From an uncultured Clostridia bacterium (GTDB taxonomy: Bacteria; Bacillota; Clostridia; Saccharofermentanales; DTU023): DNA of 41,938 nt. A program made the position numbers and the translations under genes. How positions within the stretch are numbered: the first letter of the stretch is position 1; each line of letters starts with the position of its first letter. Below, one piece after another: positions 24,163 through 31,212 of the stretch. The notes under the pieces are model-generated. The model ran no database searches. It was given only the letters and a program-made list of their open reading frames with translations, and had not been told where the DNA came from. Location: assembly GCA_937922005.1 (NCBI GenBank), contig CAKZWV010000052.1:1-41938 (forward strand), written 5' to 3'.

Positions 24163-24210
24163 CTTAGGAGGGAATATTTGACCGGAGGCAAGAAGGATTG
24201 TGAGGTACTT

Positions 24211-26187
24211 ATGCAAATTCACGTAATGGATGGCTCTACGATTGACCTTCATGACGCCGCCACTGCCCTTGATTTGGCCGAAAAGATTTCGAGCCGTTTG
24301 GCCCAAAAGGCGTGTGCCGCCGAGGTAAATGGAGAATTAAAAGATTTACGGACGACTCTCCACGAGGGAGACACCGTCAAAATACTGACTTTCGAGGATG
24401 AGGGTGGACGCTGGGCCTATCGGCACACCTGCGCCCATATTTTAGGACAGGCCGTCCAGCGCCTCTATCCTAAGGCTAAGCTGGCTATTGGACCAGCCAT
24501 TGATGAAGGCTTTTACTATGACATCGATGTCGATCACACCTTTAGTGAAGAAGATCTTAAGGCCATCGAAGCCGAAGCCCAAAAAATCATCAAAGCCAAT
24601 TATCCTATCGAATTTTCTTTACCTTCTCATGAGGAGGCCCTGCAAAAATTGAAGGACCAAGAGGCTAGCTATAAGCTGGAAATGGTCGAAGAGTGGGGTG
24701 ATGATGCCGTCCTTTCTTTCTATACGCAAGGTGAGTTTACAGACCTTTGTGCTGGCCCCCACCTTATGCATACCGGGGATGTGAAAGCTTTTAAATTGCT
24801 ACAGGTCTCTGGTGCCTATTGGCGGGGTGACGAGCACAACAAGATGCTCCAGCGGATCTACGGGACAGCATTCCCTTCGAAAAAAGAGCTCGATGACTAT
24901 CTCACCATGCGGGAAGAAGCCAAAGCCCGTGACCACAATAAAATTGGCCGAGAACTCGGCTATTTCACCACCTCGGAGATCATTGGCCAGGGCCTGCCCC
25001 TCCTCCTTCCGAATGGGGCGAAACTTTTCCAAATACTCCAGCGCTACGTCGAAGATCTTGAGTATAAGTGGGGCTATGTGGTGACAAAGACGCCTTATAT
25101 GGCTAAGTCTGACCTCTATAAGATCTCTGGCCACTGGGACCATTATCGCAACGCCATGTTTGTCCTTGGCGAGATCGATGAGGCTGGTGAGTCCGTGGAT
25201 GGAAGCGAGGTCATGGCCTTGCGCCCCATGACTTGCCCCTTCCAGTATCAGTGCTATCTCACGAAGATGCATAGTTACCGCGATCTTCCTGTGCGGATGA
25301 GCGAAACTTCTACCCTATTCCGTAATGAGGCCTCGGGTGAGATGCACGGCCTCATCCGGGTCCGCCAATTTACCCTTTCCGATGCCCACATCATCTGCAC
25401 CCCCGATCAACTAGAAGATGAATTCCTATCTGCTGTCCAGCTAGGCCGTATCATCTTGAAGGATCTGGGTCTCGATGGGGATGTCTTCTATGAATTCTCT
25501 CGCTGTGATCCAGACCATATGGAGGACTATGTGGGTTCCAAAGAGCAGTGGGAGACCATGGAAGCCATGATGGCCAAGATTTTAACCGATAACCATATCG
25601 AATATACGGATGGGATTGGGGATGCCGCCTTCTATGGCCCCAAGCTTGACATTCAGATCAAGAACGTCTTTGGCAAACCCGACACCCTGGTGACGGTCCA
25701 GATCGATATGACCTTAGCCAAAAATTTCGGCCTAGAGTATGTGGATGAGAATGGGGAGAAAAAGACTCCTTATATTGTCCATCGTTCTTCGATTGGTTGC
25801 TACGAGCGTACCATTGCCCTCCTTCTGGAAAAATATGCTGGTGCCTTCCCCCTCTGGCTGGCTCCAGAACAAGTCCGAATTTTGCCCATTTCTGATAAGC
25901 ATGTCGAGGCGGCCTTCGAGTTACGTAACCGTCTGCGTCAGGCTGGCCTTCGCTGTGAAGTGGATCAAAAGAGTGAAAAAATCGGCAAAAAGATTAAGTT
26001 AACCCAAAATGACAAGATTCCTTACATGGTCATCCTGGGAGATAAAGAGGTGGAAAGCCAGACTGTTGCGGTCCGCCAGCGCCAATTGGGTGACCTTGGC
26101 ACCATGACTGTCGATGCCTTCCTTGACCGGGTCAAAAAGGAAAATGATGAAAAACTCCTCGAGCCGGAAGCTAAGCCAGAAGCATAG
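24211..26187 (+). CDS. thrS: Threonine-tRNA ligase
   Basis: Charges tRNA-Thr with threonine. The 658-residue protein has the full layout: TGS domain (1-60), editing domain with HxxxH (RHTCAHILGQ) and CAGPHLMHTG, class II catalytic core (LFRNEASGEMHGLIRVRQF, VHRSSIGCYERTIALLLE), and an anticodon-binding domain (EQVRILPISDKHVEAA, EKIGKKIKLTQNDKIPYM). The core motif usually written NCPxH is MTCPFQ here, a variant seen in some Bacillota enzymes. ATG 24211 starts exactly at the TGS domain with GAGG five bases upstream. An alternative is TTG 24178, which has the stronger site TAGGAGGG and would add 11 residues. The last residues EPEAKPEA are followed by echo repeats. Confidence 0.96.
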   Translation: MQIHVMDGSTIDLHDAATALDLAEKISSRLAQKACAAEVNGELKDLRTTLHEGDTVKILTFEDEGGRWAYRHTCAHILGQAVQRLYPKAKLAIGPAIDEGFYYDIDVDHTFSEEDLKAIEAEAQKIIKANYPIEFSLPSHEEALQKLKDQEASYKLEMVEEWGDDAVLSFYTQGEFTDLCAGPHLMHTGDVKAFKLLQVSGAYWRGDEHNKMLQRIYGTAFPSKKELDDYLTMREEAKARDHNKIGRELGYFTTSEIIGQGLPLLLPNGAKLFQILQRYVEDLEYKWGYVVTKTPYMAKSDLYKISGHWDHYRNAMFVLGEIDEAGESVDGSEVMALRPMTCPFQYQCYLTKMHSYRDLPVRMSETSTLFRNEASGEMHGLIRVRQFTLSDAHIICTPDQLEDEFLSAVQLGRIILKDLGLDGDVFYEFSRCDPDHMEDYVGSKEQWETMEAMMAKILTDNHIEYTDGIGDAAFYGPKLDIQIKNVFGKPDTLVTVQIDMTLAKNFGLEYVDENGEKKTPYIVHRSSIGCYERTIALLLEKYAGAFPLWLAPEQVRILPISDKHVEAAFELRNRLRQAGLRCEVDQKSEKIGKKIKLTQNDKIPYMVILGDKEVESQTVAVRQRQLGDLGTMTVDAFLDRVKKENDEKLLEPEAKPEA

Positions 26188-26252
26188 TGAAGGACTGAAG
26201 CAGAAGCTTGCCTAGAGGCGGAGTTGGAAAATTTGCTAGAGGCGAAGTCGCC
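26175..26252 (+). repeat. Echo repeats after the thrS stop codon
   Basis: After the tandem stop codons TAGTGA, the CAGAAGC motif recurs and TTGCCTAGAGGCGGAGT is followed by TTTGCTAGAGGCGAAGT. In the thrS frame the sequence stays open for about 30 further codons of EAEACLEAELE-like composition, resembling the EPEAKPEA tail. Confidence 0.6.
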
Positions 26253-26282
26253 ACCATCATTGTCTTGCCGGATAGAAAAGGC

Positions 26283-27707
26283 CTAGCCCCCTAAAGGATA
26301 GATAGGCATTTTCCCTAGGTTATCAGGACGTGTTGAGGGTAAAAATAAGGCTGAAGCAGAAATCAAGATATCTTTGCGATATTTTTTCTTTAAGTCGTCA
26401 GCGACTTGATCGATGATTTTTGCTTTGGCCTTTTTGTGTCCAAACAAAGCTCCCAAGTCTTGGTAGGTCTCTTTTTGGAGGTCTTGGACCATGATTCGCA
26501 TCGCTCGGATTCCAAGGACAAAGGGGTGGTGGTCACAAAAGACTTGAAAGGCCAGTTGACTGATATCTTGAGCATGGTTACTCGGCATCGGCATCCTTTG
26601 CCGGTAGGAAAACCTACGGAGCTCGCAGTCCTTAACTTCCAGATTAAGTACTTTTCCTTGGAGGCCTTGCTCTCGCAGGGCCCTAGCTAAGCCTTCTGCT
26701 AAATCCTGCAAAAAGGCTTGGACTTCCTGGAGGGTTAGCAAGTCCTTGGCGGAGGTGAAGCCACGGCTCAGGCTCTTGGGTGCGGGAAGGGCATTGTGGT
26801 CTGCCACAGGTGAATCTTCCTGGTTATGTAACCAGCCCCAAATTTTGGGGCCGGGCAAGCCCAGCTTTCTTTGTAAGAAATCCGGGGGACACTGGCGCAA
26901 GACTCCTAAGGTATAGATCCCATAGCGATTCAAGCGGCGTTTGGTGGCCGGGCCAATCCCCCATAGGCTTTCAATGGGCAAGTTGGCAATTTGCTCTGGG
27001 TAGCGGTCTGGTCCTAGCACATAGACACTATCCGGGCTGCTCAGGTCATTGGCGAGCTTGGCTAAGATTTTGTTGCAGCTAAGTCCCACAGAAATGGTCA
27101 GTCCCAGCTCTGCCTTAATCGTTTCCTTGACCTGCCAGGCCGTCTCTTCCGCTGTTCCAAATAGCTGGTGGCTATTACTAATATCTAGCCAAAACTCATC
27201 TAGGCCGTAGCTTTGAAAATTAGGTGTAAAGCGCCTATAGATTTCAGCCGCTGCCTGAAAAAAGTAGGTGTAGGCTGGATAATGAGGAGGGACGATGATG
27301 AGGTCGGGACACTTCCCAATGGCCTCTTGAATGGTCTCCCCGGTCTGAACTTTGGCCTTTTTGGCCGCTGGGGACTTAGCTAAGACAATCCCATGGCGGG
27401 CCTTTTGGGATCCACAGACGGCGACGGGTAAATCTTTTAACTCTGGACGCAGAACTGCTTCCACAGAGGCAAAATAGGCATTCATATCGCAATGCAAGAG
27501 GCAGGATGTTCCGGGGGAAAAGACCGTAGGGGACGCTAAACTTTCTTGGGACCTTTGGCAAGTCAGGCTTATTCCCAATTCCCCTAGCTTTTTCTCTTTT
27601 TCTTGCTTATGAGATCTAAGATCCTTGTTTGTCTTGGCATGGCAGGTAAAAGTTTTCTCTTCACAAGCCTCCCTTGAGGAACCTATTTTTTTCTTTTCAC
27701 TGATCAT
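26283..27707 (-). CDS. dinB: Y-family DNA polymerase (DinB, Pol IV)
   Basis: An error-prone translesion polymerase. The catalytic palm motifs are intact: HCDMNAYFASVE and YGLDEFWLDIS (the Asp-Glu pair). They are followed by VGLSCNKILAKLANDLSSPD, the helix-hairpin-helix LWGIGPATKRRLNRYGIYTLG, and a little-finger domain (SRGFTSAKDL). The 474-residue protein has about 65 extra Lys-rich residues before the palm. ATG 27707 is chosen because AAAGGAG lies seven bases upstream; a longer in-frame extension to 27827 has no ribosome site and would begin upstream of the predicted transcription start. It is divergent from an XRE regulator and ImmA-like peptidase and shares repeated operator-like motifs with them, suggesting damage-inducible control. 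Confidence 0.93.
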   Translation of the reverse strand: MISEKKKIGSSREACEEKTFTCHAKTNKDLRSHKQEKEKKLGELGISLTCQRSQESLASPTVFSPGTSCLLHCDMNAYFASVEAVLRPELKDLPVAVCGSQKARHGIVLAKSPAAKKAKVQTGETIQEAIGKCPDLIIVPPHYPAYTYFFQAAAEIYRRFTPNFQSYGLDEFWLDISNSHQLFGTAEETAWQVKETIKAELGLTISVGLSCNKILAKLANDLSSPDSVYVLGPDRYPEQIANLPIESLWGIGPATKRRLNRYGIYTLGVLRQCPPDFLQRKLGLPGPKIWGWLHNQEDSPVADHNALPAPKSLSRGFTSAKDLLTLQEVQAFLQDLAEGLARALREQGLQGKVLNLEVKDCELRRFSYRQRMPMPSNHAQDISQLAFQVFCDHHPFVLGIRAMRIMVQDLQKETYQDLGALFGHKKAKAKIIDQVADDLKKKYRKDILISASALFLPSTRPDNLGKMPIYPLGG

Positions 27708-27724
27708 ACGATACTCCTTTCTCC

Positions 27725-27759
27725 TGACAAAGGGACAAGACGCACTCCCTTGACAAGGG
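27725..27759. promoter_or_regulatory. Candidate operator in the dinB-xre intergenic region
   Basis: CCCTTG-A-CAAGGG (27747-27759) is a perfect inverted repeat covering the -35 box of the xre promoter. The related motif TGACAAAGGGA occurs at 27725-27735, and TTGACAGGGA occurs on the minus strand at 27845-27836 over the -35 box of the dinB promoter. The shared TGACA(A)GGGA element is a good candidate binding site for the XRE protein. Confidence 0.55.
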
Positions 27760-27778
27760 ATAAAATCTGATCTAGAAT
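27750..27778 (+). promoter_or_regulatory. Promoter of the xre-immA operon
   Basis: TTGACA (27750-27755), a 17-base spacer and TAGAAT (27773-27778): near-consensus, reading toward the XRE gene with a leader of about 95 bases. Confidence 0.8.
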
Positions 27779-27816
27779 GAAGGTGCAAGTGAAAGTGTAA
27801 GTGAAAAGATGCTTTG

Positions 27817-27845
27817 AGCTTACCCATTTTTTATTTCCCTGTCAA
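27817..27845 (-). promoter_or_regulatory. Possible dinB promoter
   Basis: On the minus strand TTGACA (27845-27840), a 17-base spacer and TAAGCT (27822-27817). The -35 box is perfect but the -10 box is weak, as is common at regulated promoters. Confidence 0.45.
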
Positions 27846-27877
27846 GACCTGGGAAAAAATGTTAGAAAGGAGCATCC

Positions 27878-28303
27878 ATGGCTTATTTTTCACCGGCTGG
27901 CTCTGGGAATGGTTCATTTCCTCCTAGCCCAGAGGACTTTGCGCAAGTGCTAAAGAGTAGACGAGGCAGTTTGGGGTTGACCCAAGGACAGCTGGCAGAA
28001 GCTGCCTTAATCTCCAAGCGTACCGTTATCAATTATGAGCAAGGCAAGCATTATCCAGCGAATGCCCAAACGGCTCGCCGCTTAGCTCGAGCCCTGAGCA
28101 TGAAAGTAGAGGATTTACTTCCGAATTTTGCGGACCTCTATCCCGAGGCTCAAGAACCCATGCAGATCCAATCACCGGACTTGGCTCGGGTGGTCTCTGA
28201 GATGCAGGTTCTTTTTGCAGGAGCCAGTCTGAGCGATGCCGATAAGGAAGCTGCCATCCATGCCTTAATGGAGGCCTATCTTGACCAAGCCCATGGGGCC
28301 TAA
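27878..28303 (+). CDS. XRE-family transcriptional regulator
   Basis: A 141-residue repressor-like protein. The helix-turn-helix (FAQVLKSRRGSLGLTQGQLAEAALISKRTVINYEQGKHYPANAQTARRLARAL split at residues 20-75) is a standard Cro/C1 fold; the C-terminal about 60 residues are helical and may dimerise or hold the cleavage site. AAAGGAG precedes ATG 27878. It is followed after 54 bases by an ImmA/IrrE-type peptidase. This pairing is known from ImmR-ImmA of ICEBs1 and DdrO-IrrE of Deinococcus, where the peptidase destroys the repressor after DNA damage. Divergent dinB is the likely target. Confidence 0.9.
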   Translation: MAYFSPAGSGNGSFPPSPEDFAQVLKSRRGSLGLTQGQLAEAALISKRTVINYEQGKHYPANAQTARRLARALSMKVEDLLPNFADLYPEAQEPMQIQSPDLARVVSEMQVLFAGASLSDADKEAAIHALMEAYLDQAHGA

Positions 28304-28357
28304 GTTTCCATCGCTTGGCCTATTCCGTCCCAGCTTTTTCGCATAAGGAGTCTTCCC

Positions 28358-28888
28358 GTGTATCAATATCACCTGTGCCGCACCAGTGCGCAAAAACTTA
28401 AAAAAGCCTATCCTCAACTAGATCCAGCAGGCCTGTGTCAGGCCCTTCAGATTAGCCTCTACCCCCATACCGATTTTCGTGACCTGAAGGGTATGTTTGC
28501 CATGGTCCTGGGCCGACCTTGTATCTTCTATAATGCCAACTTGTCGCTCCAGGAGCAGAAACTGGTTTTGGCCCATGAATTAGGGCATTACAGTCTTCAC
28601 CAGGAAGTCTTGTTATCTAGTAATGTTTTCTTGGACCACAGTATCTTTACGCCTTTGAGTAGGTTAGAGCGAGAAGCCAACCTCTTTGCCGCAGAGCTCT
28701 TGATTGAAGACTCTGAGCTCGTGACCTTGGTAGAAGAGGGAAAGACGGTTAGTGAAATTGGAGCCAGCCTAGGTCTGGATCCCAATATCGTGATCTATAA
28801 GGCAGAACTCCTCAAAGATATGGGCATGCCCCTCCAGCTTCCAGGTCCGCCAGATAGTGTCTTTTTGGCCAAAAGGGAGCCGATCTAG
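28358..28888 (+). CDS. ImmA/IrrE-family metallopeptidase
   Basis: A 176-residue zinc peptidase with HExxH (H73, E74, H77 in LVLAHELGHYSLH) and the downstream glutamate-bearing segment REANLFAAELLI that supplies the third ligand and the family signature. Relatives cleave a partner XRE repressor in its C-terminal region. The start is GTG 28358, with ATAAGGAG seven bases upstream; there is no better ATG. It forms an operon with the preceding XRE gene, its probable substrate. The activation signal is unknown. Confidence 0.92.
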   Translation: MYQYHLCRTSAQKLKKAYPQLDPAGLCQALQISLYPHTDFRDLKGMFAMVLGRPCIFYNANLSLQEQKLVLAHELGHYSLHQEVLLSSNVFLDHSIFTPLSRLEREANLFAAELLIEDSELVTLVEEGKTVSEIGASLGLDPNIVIYKAELLKDMGMPLQLPGPPDSVFLAKREPI

Positions 28889-28912
28889 GCCTTGTGCCCT
28901 TTTTTCGATCAT

Positions 28913-29112
28913 CCGATACAGTTACCTGGCAGCCTAGCCGATCAAGTCACCTGACAGCATTTCCGATACGATGAGATGCCAGCCTGTCCGATACAGTCAC
29001 CTAGCAGCATCTCCGATACAGTCACCTAGCAGCATCTCCGATACGATTAGCTGTCCGCCCGCTCGGTACGATCAGTTGGCAAACTGTCAGATACGATAAG
29101 CTGTCTGCCTGT
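28913..29112 (+). repeat. Eight tandem 25-bp repeats (non-coding)
   Basis: Units start exactly 25 bases apart at 28913, 28938, 28963, 28988, 29013, 29038, 29063 and 29088. Each begins CCGATAC or a close variant; units 4 and 5 are identical (CCGATACAGTCACC then TAGCAGCATCT). Outer units diverge, and two subtypes alternate (CAGTCACCTAGCAG and CGATTAGCTGTC). The period is not a multiple of three and there are no spacers, so it is neither coding nor CRISPR. Confidence 0.92.
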
Positions 29113-29292
29113 TCCTTAGCCCACACAATATAGTAACCAGATCCCCTTTCAAATCATTTTAGAGAATAAGCTGTTAGGGCAACATTAGGGGCTAGCCAGT
29201 GGCCAAAAGCTCATAGCCAACCCGGTATTTCGATCATATTTTAAAGTAATCTCTACAAATCATCTCAATCCTCCCTTGTTTTTGCATTGTTT

Positions 29293-29331
29293 CCCTTTTT
29301 CTTTTTTGCTTTGCAAAAAAAAAGAAATGGG
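29293..29331. other. AT-rich imperfect hairpin
   Basis: CCC plus a T-rich strand ending GC (29293-29309) is complementary to GC plus an A-rich strand ending GGG (29313-29331), with a tiny loop. It could end transcription from either side, but it has no GC-rich core. Confidence 0.4.
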
Positions 29332-29356
29332 CTAAGATGTTCAACACTACTATGAC

Positions 29357-29438
29357 GTAACAGATCTGTATCCCTTTTGAGACTTGCGTTACAGGAACGT
29401 GCAAAAGGTAACAGAATAGCTTATAATGTTACTGTTAT
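29357..29438 (+). promoter_or_regulatory. Promoter region of the NlpC/P60 gene with repeated GTAACAG-type motifs
   Basis: A consensus -10 TATAAT lies at 29422-29427 with only a weak -35 (GTGCAA, 29399-29404). Around it are GTAACAG (29357-29363), GTTACAG (29388-29394), GTAACAG (29408-29414), and TGTTAC and TGTTAT (29427-29438). A weak -35 with repeated motifs suggests an activator. The hexamers fit TGTWAH, the half-site of WalR, the usual wall-hydrolase regulator, but the spacing is not the classical five bases. Confidence 0.45.
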
Positions 29439-29492
29439 GCCGCTGGCTAGGCATGGGTCTAGCCTTTTAGAGGCACCCGTGCAGGAGGAATG

Positions 29493-31112
29493 ATGTCGAA
29501 TCACATAAGAAACAATTACGAGAGAGATTATGAAGTCTTCTATGAGAAGGGACTGGACACCGGGAAGATCCCACGTTGGGAACGCTGGGTTTCTATTGGC
29601 CTTACCTTCTTGACCATCTTTTTTATCATGGCCGTTATTGTTGTCTATGTTCAAACGTCAGAACGTAACGAACAATCAAGGCAGCTTTCTGTCCTCAATG
29701 GGGCAGAGCAGCTGGATTATCGGCTTCAAGAGCAGCGTTTTGCTCGTCAGCCGATTCAGGCTCCACCTTCGTCGCCCCAGCCAGGTAACCGTCAACAGGA
29801 TGCGGCAGGGAAAAAGAAAGATAAGACGTCTGAGCCCATCGAACCAGCCGTCAATGTCAACCCCGTGACCTACCAAGATGGCGACCCAGAAGCTAAGCCT
29901 GAACCGGTATACTACGTGGGCAATGAGTCCCCTGTACAAAAACTGACCCAGACGACTCTTGCGGACCCAAAAGAGAATGGACAAACAACAGCGTCTACTG
30001 ACACCACAGATCCTACAGATCCACAAGATACGAAGAACACCAAGGAAGACGCTGGGGATGAAGATCAGATTAAGGCGAAACTTCATAATGAAGAAAACAG
30101 CTTTAGTGGGTCTATGCCCCTGACTCATGCTCAGAACAAGATTTTTGAGCCTTCTTGGAAAAAAGCCTATGTTCAGGTTGACCTGGCCAACCTCAGAGAA
30201 GATGCCTCTTTGGATGCAGAAGTCCTGACCCAAGTTATCAAAGGGGATACTGTCACTGAGATTGAGACCAATGGTGACTGGTCTTTGGTTCAGCTACAAG
30301 ATGGCTTGAAAGGCTATGTCTACTCCAGTCTGCTCTCTTATGAATACGTAGAACCGAACGAAGAAGAGCCGGAGATGATTTATTCGGCCGAGAAGCTGGA
30401 AGAAGAGCAAACACCGTGTAACTTGACTCTTTATTCCAATGCATCTGTGGTCAGAATCCGTACAGCTCCCACTGTCAATAGTGAGATCATCACGGAAATG
30501 TACTATGGCAACTACGTTCATGCGGTTTCCTATGGCTACGATTGGTATAAGATTGAGCTAAAAAATGGTAAGTTTGGATATGTTCATGGAAAATACCTCC
30601 AGCTGGAACCCATTGAGACGGAAGACCTCTTGGGGAACGAAAGCCACCAAGAAGAAGTGCTGGAGAATATGGCGGAGCAAGGCTATAAGCCGGTGAATCC
30701 TGCTACAACAAATACAGTACCTAGCACGGGAGCAGCAGGTGCTCGAGGCATCGTCGACCTGGCTATGCAGTACGTCGGATATCCTTATGTCTATGGAGCG
30801 GCAGGCCCTAATGCCTTTGACTGTTCTGGTTTTGTCCAATTCTTACACGCTCAGATGGGCGTTAGTTTAGGCAGAACCACCAATGATCAAGTTTACAATG
30901 GTATTGATGTCCCCTTTGCCCCAGATGACTGGTCGCACATGGTTCCCGGAGACCTAATTCTGTTGGCCCAGGGCAGTTCGATCTACCACGTTATGATCTA
31001 TATCGGCAATGGGCAGGTAGTCCATGCAGGGACCCCAGCCACAGGTGTTAATATCGATAATCTGGCCTATTATGCGAACCATATGGCCTATGTCAAGAGA
31101 ATCTTCTACTAA
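29493..31112 (+). CDS. Membrane-anchored peptidoglycan hydrolase: two SH3b domains and NlpC/P60
   Basis: A cell-wall hydrolase, probably a gamma-D-Glu-diamino acid endopeptidase. Layout: a short cytoplasmic N-terminus, one membrane helix (about 30-52, SIGLTFLTIFFIMAVIVVYV), a polar low-complexity tether (60-220), two SH3b wall-binding domains (about 228-290 and 310-375), and a C-terminal NlpC/P60 domain with catalytic C444 (FDCSGF) and H499 (YHVMIY). The type II anchor places the enzyme outside. AGGAGG (29483-29488) lies too close to ATG 29490; the adjacent ATG 29493 has better spacing. A VanW protein follows after 100 bases, probably co-transcribed. Confidence 0.93.
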   Translation: MSNHIRNNYERDYEVFYEKGLDTGKIPRWERWVSIGLTFLTIFFIMAVIVVYVQTSERNEQSRQLSVLNGAEQLDYRLQEQRFARQPIQAPPSSPQPGNRQQDAAGKKKDKTSEPIEPAVNVNPVTYQDGDPEAKPEPVYYVGNESPVQKLTQTTLADPKENGQTTASTDTTDPTDPQDTKNTKEDAGDEDQIKAKLHNEENSFSGSMPLTHAQNKIFEPSWKKAYVQVDLANLREDASLDAEVLTQVIKGDTVTEIETNGDWSLVQLQDGLKGYVYSSLLSYEYVEPNEEEPEMIYSAEKLEEEQTPCNLTLYSNASVVRIRTAPTVNSEIITEMYYGNYVHAVSYGYDWYKIELKNGKFGYVHGKYLQLEPIETEDLLGNESHQEEVLENMAEQGYKPVNPATTNTVPSTGAAGARGIVDLAMQYVGYPYVYGAAGPNAFDCSGFVQFLHAQMGVSLGRTTNDQVYNGIDVPFAPDDWSHMVPGDLILLAQGSSIYHVMIYIGNGQVVHAGTPATGVNIDNLAYYANHMAYVKRIFY

Positions 31113-31212
31113 AAGTTAAGAGCACTCTGAAAAATGACATGCTTAGCAGGGTGCTTCTACCATTGGGCATGTGACTGAATACGATTGTTTTTCGGAGGAG
31201 AGCTAATCCAAC

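Larger units (their letters stand above)
23795..24210 (+). other. Intergenic region with the thrS leader
   Basis: No protein gene is evident. The first part holds pyrimidine runs and the palindrome CTAGCTTTTAAGCTAG (23935-23950, followed by TTTT), then the thrS promoter, a possible attenuator and a leader hairpin, each listed separately. Confidence 0.6.
28889..29492 (+). other. 604-bp intergenic region
   Basis: No protein-coding gene is apparent. It contains a 25-bp tandem array (28913-29112), an AT-rich hairpin (29293-29331) and the promoter region of the wall-hydrolase gene with repeated GTAACAG motifs. Between 29113 and 29292 I see nothing distinctive. Confidence 0.7.

Noticed and set aside
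24037..24180. T-box riboswitch for thrS
   Set aside because: The leader is too short, and neither the AGGGTGG-type T-box sequence nor a specifier stem could be found; only a faint TGGTAACCGGCG resemblance remains.
27708..27827. N-terminal extension of dinB
   Set aside because: AAAGGAG is placed correctly for ATG 27707, and the predicted promoter would start RNA inside the extension; the extra residues are His/Ser-rich and not family-like.
28913..29112. CRISPR array
   Set aside because: The 25-bp units are directly adjacent with no spacers, and no cas gene is present.
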